NCBI GenBank assembly: GCA_023301395.1
Contig: JALZUY010000304.1
Location: forward strand, 1 to 37,566
DNA: 37,566 nucleotides
Direction: 5' to 3'
From: Nonlabens sp.
GTDB taxonomy: Bacteria; Bacteroidota; Bacteroidia; Flavobacteriales; Flavobacteriaceae
The first letter of the stretch is position 1. Every line of letters begins with the position of its first letter. The translations under genes and the position numbers were made by a program. This document shows positions 8,940-18,468 of the stretch, one piece after another. The notes beneath the pieces are model-generated. The model was not told where the DNA came from, did no database searches, and saw only the letters and a program-made list of their open reading frames with translations.

Positions 8940-9956
8940 ATGAAAATAATTGTACCTATGGCTGGACGTGGTTCCAGATTAAGACCACATTCATTAACAG
9001 TACCTAAGCCATTAATTCCTATTGCAAACAAACCTATCGTTCACAGATTAGTGACTGATATTGCTCGCATACTTGAAGAACCCGTTACTGAGGTCGCATT
9101 TATTCTAGGTGATCCAGCATTTTTTGGTGATGATGTAGTAACTAGTTTAGAAGAACTGGCAACTAGTCTAGGTGCCAAAGCTAGTATTTACCGTCAAGGT
9201 CAACCACTAGGAACGGGACATGCTATCATGAGTGCTGCAGACTCACTTTCGGGACCAGCAGTAGTTGCATATGCAGATACATTGATAAGAGCAGATTTCA
9301 AATTAGATCCAGCTGCAGACGCTGTTATATGGACTAAGCAAGTAGATCAACCAGAAGCTTATGGAGTTGTAAAACTTAATGAGAAAGAAGAAATCGTGGA
9401 GCTAGTTGAGAAACCAGAAACATTTGTGTCTGATCAAGCAGTGATAGGTATTTACTACTTTAAAGAAGTAGCAGATCTTAAAAAAGAGCTACAATTTGTA
9501 TTAGAAAACAACATCATCAATGGTGGAGAATACCAAATCAATGATGGTATCAAGCGCATGATGCAAAACGGTAAAGTTTTTAAAACTGGAACTGTAGACG
9601 AGTGGATGGATTGTGGTAATAAAGTAGTTACTGTAGAGACTAACTCACGTATTATGGAATTCATGAAAAAGGATGGAAATGATGAAATTAATACAAATCC
9701 TACACTAGAAAATGCTAAAATCATCGAGCCGTGCGTTATAGACTCATCAGTTGTGATTAAGAATTCAACCGTTGGACCTCATGTTTCAATAGGAGCAGGA
9801 ACAGTAATTGAAAATTCAACTATTAAAAACTCTTTGATCCAGACAAATTCGGTTATTAAAAACGCAACACTGGACGAGGCTATGATTGGTAATCACGTGA
9901 AGTATGATGCTAAGTATAACAAAGTAAGCATAGGTGATTACACTGTAATGGAATAG
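8940..9956 (+). CDS. Sugar-phosphate nucleotidyltransferase with left-handed beta-helix C-terminus
   Basis: MKIIVPMAGRGSRLRPHSLTVPKPLIPIANKPI; C-terminal hexapeptide-like repeats. Confidence 0.9.
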   Translation: MKIIVPMAGRGSRLRPHSLTVPKPLIPIANKPIVHRLVTDIARILEEPVTEVAFILGDPAFFGDDVVTSLEELATSLGAKASIYRQGQPLGTGHAIMSAADSLSGPAVVAYADTLIRADFKLDPAADAVIWTKQVDQPEAYGVVKLNEKEEIVELVEKPETFVSDQAVIGIYYFKEVADLKKELQFVLENNIINGGEYQINDGIKRMMQNGKVFKTGTVDEWMDCGNKVVTVETNSRIMEFMKKDGNDEINTNPTLENAKIIEPCVIDSSVVIKNSTVGPHVSIGAGTVIENSTIKNSLIQTNSVIKNATLDEAMIGNHVKYDAKYNKVSIGDYTVME

Positions 9957-9975
9957 TTATTGAATTGAAAACCTC

Positions 9976-11355
9976 ATGAATAAATACATATCAATTTTCT
10001 TGATGCTGGCTGCTCTATCATGGAACACGACTACTCATGCCCAAGAAGAAGTGGAAGAAGTAGAAGTAAATCAAGATGATTTAGGAGATGTATCAAACAG
10101 TTTTAAGGATACTTTTTTTAACGCACTGGCAGAAAAGGCTAAGGGCAATAACGACCGTGCTATTGTTTTACTAGAGAATTGTGCAGTGCAACAACCTACC
10201 TCTGGTGCCGTTCAGTTTGAACTGGCAAAGAATCATTTTGCAAATAAATCTTTTTCAAAAGCAGAATCATCTATCAAAAAAAGTCTCGAATTATCTGGGC
10301 AAAATGAATGGATGCTTGACATGCTTTTTGATATTTATGATGAGCAAAAAGATTATGAAAAGGCAGTTCCAGTTATGGAGCAACTGGCACAAATTAATGA
10401 TAATTATGAAGAGTTTTTACCTACTCTTTACTATAGGATTGGCCAGTATGATAAATCATTGAAATCACTTGATGCCATTGATGCAAAACAAGGAAGTAAT
10501 GATTCACGCAGGAATTCATTGCGTCGCAGTCTGGAATCGAGACAGGAACAAGAAGTACGTAAGGAGAATAATATTGAATCATTAGAGGCGTCAATAGCAA
10601 AAGACCCTAAGAACGAGCAAGCATACATTAATTTGATATACATGCATGGTCGCAATGGAAATAAAGAAGCTGTTTTTGAGGTGGCACAAGATTTTGAACA
10701 CAACCTACCTAACAGTGACGCCGCACATTTAGCACTTTATAAAATCTATATTGAAAACGATCGCATTAATGAAGGAACTGCAAGTCTCGAGAAAATCTTA
10801 ACTTCAAATAAGATTGATAAAGAAACTAAAATGAAAGTCCTTCAAGACTTTATAAGCATGGCCGGCGGTAATCTAGAACTAGAAACGGTGGTTCCTCAAG
10901 CAATCAACTGGTTGTCAAATGACATTGAAGATCCTAATGCATATCGTGCAATGGGTGATTTTTATCTTAAGAATAAAGATGCTTCTCAAGCAATTGCTTT
11001 TTATGAAAAAGGACTAGAGCTGGATAGTAATAACGTGAATTTATTAAAGAGCGTTGCACTTTTAACAATTGATGTTAAGGACTTTAATAAAACGTTGAAG
11101 GTTACAGGCGCGGCTATTGAAAAATTTCCAGCGCAACCTTTATTTTATTTACTAAATGGAGTTGCTCACAATAATTTAAATGCGCCAGATCAAGCGATTG
11201 AAAGTATAGAAACTGGACAAAGTTACTTGCTCGATGAAGTGAAGTTGGAACAAGACATGTACAGGCAATTAGCTATTTCCTATGATAAAAAAGGAGATAC
11301 CGCTCAAGCAGCAAAAATGAGATCCAAAGCTCAAGAACTCTCAAAAAAATTATAA
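9976..11355 (+). CDS. Secreted tetratricopeptide-repeat protein
   Basis: Signal peptide and multiple TPR units (e.g. AYRAMGDFYLKNKDASQAIAFYEKGLELDSNN). Confidence 0.85.
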   Translation: MNKYISIFLMLAALSWNTTTHAQEEVEEVEVNQDDLGDVSNSFKDTFFNALAEKAKGNNDRAIVLLENCAVQQPTSGAVQFELAKNHFANKSFSKAESSIKKSLELSGQNEWMLDMLFDIYDEQKDYEKAVPVMEQLAQINDNYEEFLPTLYYRIGQYDKSLKSLDAIDAKQGSNDSRRNSLRRSLESRQEQEVRKENNIESLEASIAKDPKNEQAYINLIYMHGRNGNKEAVFEVAQDFEHNLPNSDAAHLALYKIYIENDRINEGTASLEKILTSNKIDKETKMKVLQDFISMAGGNLELETVVPQAINWLSNDIEDPNAYRAMGDFYLKNKDASQAIAFYEKGLELDSNNVNLLKSVALLTIDVKDFNKTLKVTGAAIEKFPAQPLFYLLNGVAHNNLNAPDQAIESIETGQSYLLDEVKLEQDMYRQLAISYDKKGDTAQAAKMRSKAQELSKKL

Positions 11356-12111
11356 ATGAAAGGATATAGAATTCTTTACATCTTCCTAGCGATGATAGTT
11401 ATAAGTTGTGGTGGTGTTCAAAAAGCTGCAAATAGCGCAAGCGCAACTGCAAAAAAAGTAAGTGTGGTAAAAGCTCATACAGCGGCTCGCACAGATTTTA
11501 AAACCATGAAATCGCGCCTTTCAGTTAATTATAAGGACGAGAAACAATCGCGTAACGTGACTGTAGATTTGCGTATTGAAAAGGGTAAGCAAATCTGGAT
11601 GAGCGCAAAGTTTCTTGGATTTACAGCAGCAAAAGTATACATCACGCCAGATCGAGTTCAGTTTTATGAAAAACTAGGAAAGCGATCTTTTGATGGTGAT
11701 TTTTCATTAATCAGTGACTTTTTAGGAGAAGCTCTGGAGTATGATCAACTAGAAGATTTGTTACTAGGTCAGGCTGTAGAATACTTGCAGCCGCATGAAT
11801 TTGCAGTCGTAGATAATCAATATCAATTTACTCAAGGGCAATTGATTGAGAAGCTTTTTAAACTACGTCCGTCAGACTTTAAAGTAAGCGAGCAGTCTAT
11901 AAGAAAACCAGTAGAGGATAGCTTTCTAGTCATCACTTATCCTGATTATCAAGTGGTGGAAAAACGTATTATTCCGTTAGAGGTTAAAGTGGATGCAAAA
12001 CGTGGAAAACGTTTTTCTCAGGTAACCCTAGAGTTTAAAAATGTAGAATTCAATCAGGATTTATCCTTTCCATTCTCCATTCCGTCTAACAGTAAACCTA
12101 TGAATCTGTAA
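11356..12111 (+). CDS. DUF4292 family lipoprotein
   Basis: MKGYRILYIFLAMIVISCGG lipobox; LolA-like architecture; upstream of the M23 gene as often in Flavobacteriia. Confidence 0.75.
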   Translation: MKGYRILYIFLAMIVISCGGVQKAANSASATAKKVSVVKAHTAARTDFKTMKSRLSVNYKDEKQSRNVTVDLRIEKGKQIWMSAKFLGFTAAKVYITPDRVQFYEKLGKRSFDGDFSLISDFLGEALEYDQLEDLLLGQAVEYLQPHEFAVVDNQYQFTQGQLIEKLFKLRPSDFKVSEQSIRKPVEDSFLVITYPDYQVVEKRIIPLEVKVDAKRGKRFSQVTLEFKNVEFNQDLSFPFSIPSNSKPMNL

Positions 12112-13316
12112 TGATTAGAAAAGGTCTCTTATTTGGGGTACTGTTTTTGAGTTTCGCTTTCGCGAAAGCGCAATCAGAAAAAGCAAAACTAGAAGCTCGT
12201 AAGGCAAAAATTCAGTCGGAGATCAACCAATACTCGCGACTACTTAAAGACGTTAAAAAAGAAAGTAAAACGATGGTGTTGCTGGTGGAAACCATTGACA
12301 AAAAGATATCGAGTACACAGCAATTAATAAACATCACAAATAAGCAAGCCAACTTGATCACTCGTAGTATTAAGAAAAATACAGACGAGAATGCCAAGTT
12401 GAAAAAGGAACTCAAGGTTCAAAAAGAGGAATATGCACGCATGATTGTAAAAGCATATAAGTCTAAAAATGAACAAAGTAGATTGATGTTCTTACTGTCC
12501 TCAGAAGATTTTTTACAAGCTTACAAACGAGTTCAATACTTGAAATCCTACGCAGACTATCGCAAGAAACAAGCTGATGAGATTACCGGTAAATCCGTGC
12601 GATTAGAAGAGATCAATAAAGAGCTTAAAGTTGAAAAAAAGCAAAAACAAGAAGTATTAAAAATCAATAAACAGCAGCGTATTGCATTACGAAAAGATAA
12701 GCAAGAGCAAGAAAACTTACTCGCAGTTGTAAAGCAGGACGAAAAGAAATATGCCAAAGAAATAAGAACAGCAAGCAAAGAACGCGCTAAGATTAATAGG
12801 CAAATCCAAAAACTTATTGAAGCAGATATTGCTGCTTCTAACAAGGGGAAAACAGGTGCTGTAAAAGGCAAGTTCTTCCTTTCTCCTGAGGCAAAAGCAC
12901 TCGCAAAAAACTTCAAATCAAATCAAGGTAAACTACCATATCCTGTAGACGAGTTTATCATCTCAAGAAAGTATGGAGATCAACCACATCCAGTACTTGC
13001 AGGAATTAAAATCGCCTCAAATGGACTGCGATTTCAAGCTCCAGTAAACTCTGCGGCAAGGGCAGTTTTCAATGGAGAAGTGGTTAGAGTTCAAAAAGCG
13101 GCTAACGGAATTTTATCGGTCTACGTGAGACATGGTAATTATACTTCTGTATACGGGAATTTAAAAAGTGTTGAAGTTCAAAAAGGAGATAAATTGACTA
13201 CTAGAGATATAATAGGTACTGTGTTTACTAATAATTCTGGAGTCACTGAACTGCGTTTCGTTTTAATGGAAGACAGTCATACAGTCGATCCTGCAAAATG
13301 GTTGCTCCGATTTTAA
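12111..13316 (+). CDS. EnvC-like coiled-coil/LytM (M23) murein hydrolase activator, degenerate active site
   Basis: Signal peptide, long coiled coil, C-terminal LytM-like domain; HxxxD and HxH motifs appear replaced (SNGLRF, ELRFVL). Confidence 0.85.
   Translation: MIRKGLLFGVLFLSFAFAKAQSEKAKLEARKAKIQSEINQYSRLLKDVKKESKTMVLLVETIDKKISSTQQLINITNKQANLITRSIKKNTDENAKLKKELKVQKEEYARMIVKAYKSKNEQSRLMFLLSSEDFLQAYKRVQYLKSYADYRKKQADEITGKSVRLEEINKELKVEKKQKQEVLKINKQQRIALRKDKQEQENLLAVVKQDEKKYAKEIRTASKERAKINRQIQKLIEADIAASNKGKTGAVKGKFFLSPEAKALAKNFKSNQGKLPYPVDEFIISRKYGDQPHPVLAGIKIASNGLRFQAPVNSAARAVFNGEVVRVQKAANGILSVYVRHGNYTSVYGNLKSVEVQKGDKLTTRDIIGTVFTNNSGVTELRFVLMEDSHTVDPAKWLLRF
12155..12170. repeat. Palindromic repeat CGCTTTCGCGAAAGCG inside the EnvC-like CDS (signal peptide cleavage region)
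   Basis: Exact 16 bp match; encodes FAFAKAQ. Confidence 0.95.
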
Positions 13317-13317
13317 T

Positions 13318-13851
13318 TTAATCTTCTTCAAACAGCGCTTTAAGTTCTGTAGCATCTTTTGCTTTCATTTTTCCAGCAAGAACGAGACTTAATTGCTTGC
13401 GACGTAATGCGCCCACAAATTTCAATTTTTCATCTTTAGTTTCTGGTACAATTTCTGGAATTTGAACAGGTCTACCAGTTTCATCTACGGCTACAAAGGT
13501 ATAAAGCCCTTCATTTGCTTTAGTCTTTTCACCGCTTTCACGGTCTTCAATCCATACATCCATGTGAACTTCCATAGAGGTCTTAAAGGCTCTTGTAACC
13601 TTTGCTTCTATAGTCACAACACTTCCTAAAGGAACCATTCTATTAAACGCTACGTGGTTTACTGAAGCCGTTACAACAATACGTCTACAGTGTCTTCTAG
13701 CGGCTATACTAGCTGCGCGATCCATACGAGCAAGTAATTCACCACCGAAGAGATTATTCAATGGATTAGTCTCACTAGGTAAGACCATGTCAGTAACTGT
13801 GGTAAATGATTGTGAAGGCGTTTTAGCTTCCATTATTGGGATTTTGTACAA
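13318..13851 (-). CDS. Acyl-CoA thioesterase (YciA/hotdog family)
   Basis: NPLNNLFGGELLARMDRAASIAARRHC, NHVAFNRMVPLGSVVTIEAKV. Confidence 0.9.
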   Translation of the reverse strand: MYKIPIMEAKTPSQSFTTVTDMVLPSETNPLNNLFGGELLARMDRAASIAARRHCRRIVVTASVNHVAFNRMVPLGSVVTIEAKVTRAFKTSMEVHMDVWIEDRESGEKTKANEGLYTFVAVDETGRPVQIPEIVPETKDEKLKFVGALRRKQLSLVLAGKMKAKDATELKALFEED

Positions 13852-13940
13852 AGGTACTACTACCTATTTCTTTTTAGCTCAAATGCTTAAAAAGCTAAGG
13901 ATTATTTAACGTGATTGACATTTAAAAAGAGCCTATGTTT

Positions 13941-13970
13941 CAGTTCGTCAGTTCGAGCGCAGTCGAGAAC
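13941..13970. repeat. CAGTTCGAGCGCAGTCGAGAAC-type intergenic repeat
   Basis: cagttcgtcagttcgagcgcagtcgagaac; contains the TTCGAGCGCAGTCGA core. Confidence 0.55.
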
Positions 13971-13975
13971 TAAAT

Positions 13976-14527
13976 CTATAAGCCTTTTAAATAATCCTCA
14001 CGAGTTTGCTTGTAAATAATAAAATCTTTCTCGGCAGGATAGCGACCATAAACAATCATGTCATTATTAAGAGCTACTTTTTGAGATCCTATATTATTCT
14101 CATGTATCACAGATATAAGTGCATTGCCAAAGTCTTTATCATGACCTTTTTCAAATCCTATCTTTTTAATAAATTGAGCAGCTTCACTTGCATATCCTTG
14201 CTGCCAGTATTCTGGTAAAATGGAATAACCTACTTCGAGTTGTTTGCGTCCATCTATATCTTGAATAAGTAAACCTGCCTGCCCTATCATTTTACCGGTC
14301 TCTTTGTGAATTAACACATTCATTCCTCCAGTTTGTTCTTCATAACGAGCCATTGATTTTTCAAACCATTTCTCACAACGCTGCTGTTGTGTGAAGTTTT
14401 TATCCATCGCTAGATATGTGCCTACTTCTGGCCTTTCAAATAGTGGTAACCATTCCTCAAAGTCTGTTTCTTTAAGCAATCTAAATGTTAATCGTTCTGT
14501 TTCTAAATTGGGTAATAGATATTTCAT
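13976..14527 (-). CDS. GNAT family N-acetyltransferase
   Basis: LETERLTFRLLKETDF..., GKMIGQAGLL..., LEVGYSILPEYWQQGYASEAA. Confidence 0.9.
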   Translation of the reverse strand: MKYLLPNLETERLTFRLLKETDFEEWLPLFERPEVGTYLAMDKNFTQQQRCEKWFEKSMARYEEQTGGMNVLIHKETGKMIGQAGLLIQDIDGRKQLEVGYSILPEYWQQGYASEAAQFIKKIGFEKGHDKDFGNALISVIHENNIGSQKVALNNDMIVYGRYPAEKDFIIYKQTREDYLKGL

Positions 14528-14534
14528 AATTGTA

Positions 14535-15089
14535 TTACTTCTTCAACCATTCTTCTCGAGACTGACTATACACATGAAAACGATTATCGCCAAAATCAGT
14601 AAACGTTTTCTCTAGAATCATTCCGTTATTTAAAGCTACTTTTTTTGAGTCATAATTATCTACATGTAACATTGAAACTACCGTATCATTAAAATCTTTA
14701 TCAAATTGATGTTCAAAGGCATAGTTTTTTGCAGCTATAGCAGCTTCAGTAGCATAACCTTTATTGCGATGAACTGGTAGGATTGAATAACCTACTTCTA
14801 ATCGTGGTTCACCATCCATATTTTGAGTTAGTATACCACATTGCCCTATCATTTTACCGGTTTCTTTAAGAATTAAGGCATTGAGTCCTCCGCGATTTTC
14901 ATCATAGCGTAATAGGCATTTTTCAAACCAAAACTCACATAATTTCAGCGCCGTTTTATCAGGATCTAGAAATAGAAAATGCCGATCTAAATCGGGACTA
15001 AAAAAAGGCAACCAGGCTTCAAAATCGCTTTTTTCTATCAAGCGAAATCTCAGTCGTTCTGTTTCCAGGTTGTTTGGCACGTATTTCAT
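14535..15089 (-). CDS. GNAT family N-acetyltransferase (tandem paralogue)
   Basis: LETERLRFRLIEKSDF..., GKMIGQCGIL..., LEVGYSILPVHRNKGYATEAA. Confidence 0.9.
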   Translation of the reverse strand: MKYVPNNLETERLRFRLIEKSDFEAWLPFFSPDLDRHFLFLDPDKTALKLCEFWFEKCLLRYDENRGGLNALILKETGKMIGQCGILTQNMDGEPRLEVGYSILPVHRNKGYATEAAIAAKNYAFEHQFDKDFNDTVVSMLHVDNYDSKKVALNNGMILEKTFTDFGDNRFHVYSQSREEWLKK

Positions 15090-15196
15090 GATATGAAGTT
15101 AGGAAAAATAAAGACATCTTAACACGCAAACTCAACGGAGTTCATCTAAGTTGTTTAAATTGAAATTTTTAGACAGGTGTCCCGCAGCCTAGACTT

Positions 15197-15232
15197 TTGG
15201 TTCGTTTTGCGGCAATGGCAAAAATGAACGAA
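15197..15232. repeat. Imperfect hairpin repeat (TTGGTTCGTTTTGCGGCAATGGCAAAAATGAACGAA)
   Basis: Imperfect inverted repeat TTCGTTTTGC / GCAAAAATGAACGAA, followed by a T run. Confidence 0.45.
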
Positions 15233-15283
15233 GCTTTTTTAAGGTATGTATTCTTAAAATTAGAAAAAAGCGGACTTTAAAAA

Positions 15284-16264
15284 CTACTTAGAAAGAGAAC
15301 CAGTAAGTAACCATGCACCGGTAAAACCTTGTTTCCTTAAACGGTACAATTCGTTAATCGCATCATTACGATCTACATGGCTAGAGAACGCCACATTGTG
15401 TAATCCATATCTATTCACACCTATACGTTCAGCCTCGTAACCTTTATGGATAAGTTGCTTCACTTTCTTGTCGGCATTTAATGGATCTCTAAAAGCTCCA
15501 GCGACAATATGATAATTCTTAATAAGTGGTGCTACTTCTAGCTCAATACCAGGCAACGGATTAGGAATCACAAAAGTCGCTTCTTGAATCTCACGATTGA
15601 ATTGCTCATTTGCCATTTGTTCCACAGCAATTTCTGATTGGGCAACGTTTCTAGTATAGCTGTTAAAACCTGTATAGCTCAAACCTACTAGAACAGCACC
15701 TATTGCAGCATAGCGCAACCATGGTGTTTTACTCGCAGCAGGAACATGTAAAGGAACTACTGGAGTTTCTTCTTCAATTAAAACTGGCGTTTCAACAGCA
15801 GCTGTTTCAACAACTGGTACAGGAATAAAAGTCTCCATAGGAGTTCTATCTACCGCATATGTTTCATGAGCAGTAAGGCCAAAAGCCTCAGGCAAGTAAT
15901 TCACTAAATACATAGGTGTAAACTGCAACGACTGTTCTTCATTACGAGTAAAACGACCTATTTTGTGAATCGTTATCACACCATTTGTATCCAATTCATG
16001 ATCTAAGAAACGCACATAATTGCGCACTTCTTGAACTGCTTCTTGATAAGGGATAGACTCAACGGTTGCTACATAATTAACCAGTAAACCATCGTTTTGC
16101 TGGATTTGAGCATTAAATGTCAGTCCTTTCTTAGGTGGATAGATAGTATGACTACTCATAAAATGCTGAGCAGGCACACGACGCGATATAAACGCACCAT
16201 AGCCTGGTAATACCACACATTCATGGCGGTATAATAAATCAGATATGTAAGTAGCAATTTGCAT
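15284..16264 (-). CDS. SPOR domain protein with N-terminal CCDC81-like HU domain and one TM
   Basis: MQIATYISDLLYRHECVVLPGYGAFISRRVPA (HU-CCDC81), central TM, C-terminal SPOR repeat. Confidence 0.85.
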   Translation of the reverse strand: MQIATYISDLLYRHECVVLPGYGAFISRRVPAQHFMSSHTIYPPKKGLTFNAQIQQNDGLLVNYVATVESIPYQEAVQEVRNYVRFLDHELDTNGVITIHKIGRFTRNEEQSLQFTPMYLVNYLPEAFGLTAHETYAVDRTPMETFIPVPVVETAAVETPVLIEEETPVVPLHVPAASKTPWLRYAAIGAVLVGLSYTGFNSYTRNVAQSEIAVEQMANEQFNREIQEATFVIPNPLPGIELEVAPLIKNYHIVAGAFRDPLNADKKVKQLIHKGYEAERIGVNRYGLHNVAFSSHVDRNDAINELYRLRKQGFTGAWLLTGSLSK

Positions 16265-16365
16265 GTCACAAACCTAAAAAAATTATTAAAACCATCAAGC
16301 CCTAGTGGCAACTAGTTATCAAGAAAATGAATGGTTGATGGCTAAGTGTATAATTTTGAGTGTTT

Positions 16366-16383
16366 ACGCTTTCGCGAAAGCGT
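16366..16383. repeat. Palindromic repeat ACGCTTTCGCGAAAGCGT (intergenic, upstream of pheS)
   Basis: Perfect 18 bp palindrome. Confidence 0.95.
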
Positions 16384-16458
16384 GTTATTTAAAATCATTA
16401 CAAATCCACAAACAGCTAGATTGCACTATCTAGCTAGCGTTTTAAACCTTAAAATAAC

Positions 16459-16466
16459 TAAATTTG
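16459..16466 (+). promoter_or_regulatory. Bacteroidota-type -7 element upstream of pheS
   Basis: TAAATTTG matches TAnnTTTG, about 20 nt upstream of ATG 16486. Confidence 0.5.
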
Positions 16467-16485
16467 CAGCCATTAAATAAACACC

Positions 16486-17505
16486 ATGCTGGACCGAGTT
16501 AAGGAACATATTGAGAAAGTAAAAAGCTTTAAAGCCGATTCTAAAGATGCAATTGAGGCATTCAGGATTGAATATCTAGGTAAAAAAGGATTGCTTAAGG
16601 ATTATTTTGATGCTTTTAAAGAAGTGCCTAGTGAACAGAAAAAAGCCTTTGGTCAAGCTATTAATGAGCTTAAACAAAAGGCAAACGATAAGGTGAATGA
16701 GCTTAAAGATTCTATGGAATCTAAGCAAGAAGAAGCTGGTGTGTATGGTGATTTAACACGTACTGGTTATCCACTAGAAATAGGTGCGCGTCACCCGATT
16801 TCACTGGTAAAAAACCAAATCATAGAAGTGTTTTCACGTATAGGTTTTAATGTGAGTGAAGGACCAGAAATTGAAGACGACTGGCACAATTTTACAGCAC
16901 TTAATTTACCTGAACATCATCCTGCGAGAGATATGCAGGATACGTTTTTTATACAAACTGATCCTGATGTTTTATTAAGAACGCATACCTCAAGTGTACA
17001 GGTGCGTTATATGGAAGATAATAAGCCGCCTATAAGAACCATTTCTCCAGGTCGCGTGTTCCGTAATGAGGCGATAAGCGCTCGTGCGCACTGTATTTTT
17101 CATCAAGTAGAAGGATTGTACATTGATAAAGACGTGAGTTTTGCAGACATGAAGCAAACGCTACTGCATTTCACTCAAGAAATGTTTGGCAAATCTAAGA
17201 TCAGGTTGCGTCCATCTTATTTCCCGTTTACAGAACCTAGTGCAGAGATTGATATTTACTGGGGTCTTGAAAATGAAATTGATTATAGAATTACTAAAGG
17301 TACCGGCTGGCTAGAAATAGGTGGTTGTGGTATGGTAGATCCTGCGGTGCTTACTAACTGTGGTATTGATCCTGAGGAATACAGCGGTTTTGCCTTTGGT
17401 ATGGGCGTGGAGCGTATTGCAATGTTGTTATACGGTATCAGTGATATACGCTTGTTTTTTGAGAACGATGTACGTTTCTTAAAGCAATTTTCTAGCGCGA
17501 TTTAA
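16486..17505 (+). CDS. pheS: Phenylalanine--tRNA ligase subunit alpha
   Basis: LVKNQIIEVFSRIGFNVSEGPEIEDDWHNFTALNLPEHHPARDMQDTFF ... GFAFGMGVERIAMLLYGISDIRLFFENDVRFL. Confidence 0.98.
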   Translation: MLDRVKEHIEKVKSFKADSKDAIEAFRIEYLGKKGLLKDYFDAFKEVPSEQKKAFGQAINELKQKANDKVNELKDSMESKQEEAGVYGDLTRTGYPLEIGARHPISLVKNQIIEVFSRIGFNVSEGPEIEDDWHNFTALNLPEHHPARDMQDTFFIQTDPDVLLRTHTSSVQVRYMEDNKPPIRTISPGRVFRNEAISARAHCIFHQVEGLYIDKDVSFADMKQTLLHFTQEMFGKSKIRLRPSYFPFTEPSAEIDIYWGLENEIDYRITKGTGWLEIGGCGMVDPAVLTNCGIDPEEYSGFAFGMGVERIAMLLYGISDIRLFFENDVRFLKQFSSAI

Positions 17506-17517
17506 TAATATATTCCT

Positions 17518-17934
17518 ATGATTAAGAAACTCATTTTTGTCTATAATGCAAACTCAGGTAAAATCAACTCGTTGCTCGATAGCGCGCATAAAATAGTAAG
17601 CCCAGACACTTATGATTGCAAACTCTGTGATCTTACTTATGGGATTTTTAAAGAGAATGAAGATTGGTCAAGCTTCCGTGAAAAACTCCTTCAAACTAAT
17701 CCAAATTTACAACTAGAATTTCTGCATAAAGACGAGTTTACTAAACAGTACAAATCTAAATGGCTGCCCAAATATGATTTCCCGATCATATTAAGTGTAA
17801 GTGATCATAAACAGGATCATAATGAGGATCCTATTACTAACTCTGATCTGGATGTTTTTATGAATACGCTAGATATGAATGCACTAGAAACGGTACAAGA
17901 ACTTATTGCTGGGATTGAGACGCGATTGAAATAG
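17518..17934 (+). CDS. Hypothetical protein
   Basis: 138 aa ORF immediately downstream of pheS; LIFVYNANSGKINSLLDSAHK. Confidence 0.7.
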   Translation: MIKKLIFVYNANSGKINSLLDSAHKIVSPDTYDCKLCDLTYGIFKENEDWSSFREKLLQTNPNLQLEFLHKDEFTKQYKSKWLPKYDFPIILSVSDHKQDHNEDPITNSDLDVFMNTLDMNALETVQELIAGIETRLK

Positions 17935-17936
17935 TT

Positions 17937-18335
17937 ATGAAAAAAGATATAATCATCCCAGAGGTAAAAGACGTTCACATCGCTATTCTTGAAGAGTTTA
18001 ATGAAGAGTCCTCTTCAAACGAATGGAGCGTTTATCTGATTAATAATAGTGATCAAGCTATGGAGTCTGTAATGGTCATGAGTCGTGGAAAACACCGCGA
18101 TGGTCGTAAGACGACTACTTTTAGACATGCATTCCCATTAGTAGCCGCTCACGCTGCTATAAAAGTAGAACTGATTATGGAGGATGTATTTCCTTTTTTA
18201 AACGAGTTTGTACTTACTTATTTTATAGGAGCCACTTTATATGACGCCACGTTTATGGCTGCGCCCAATACGATTAGTGAAAGCAATTTTAGTAAACTTC
18301 CTGTAATGAATGTGGAAGGTTTTTTATTGAAGTAG
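17937..18335 (+). CDS. Hypothetical protein
   Basis: 132 aa ORF tightly following the previous gene; no recognised family. Confidence 0.7.
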   Translation: MKKDIIIPEVKDVHIAILEEFNEESSSNEWSVYLINNSDQAMESVMVMSRGKHRDGRKTTTFRHAFPLVAAHAAIKVELIMEDVFPFLNEFVLTYFIGATLYDATFMAAPNTISESNFSKLPVMNVEGFLLK

Positions 18336-18344
18336 TTTAGGAAT

Positions 18345-18446
18345 TCAAACCTCACAGGTTTTGGTTTTAAGGAGTTCTAAATTTTTATAATTTTTCTGCA
18401 TTCTAAAATCGATATAAATTTTACAAGCGAAACCTGTGAGGTTTTG
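18345..18446. repeat. Second copy of the hairpin-bounded AAACCTCACAGGTTT element
   Basis: Left AAACCTCACAGGTTT 18347-18361, right AAACCTGTGAGGTTT 18430-18444, perfect 15 bp arms; between convergent genes. Confidence 0.85.
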
Positions 18447-18468
18447 ATTAAGTTTTAACCAACTTCAT

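Noticed and set aside
12557-12916. 119 aa antisense ORF in the EnvC-like gene
   Set aside because: Shadow of the Lys/Glu-rich coiled coil; no independent support.
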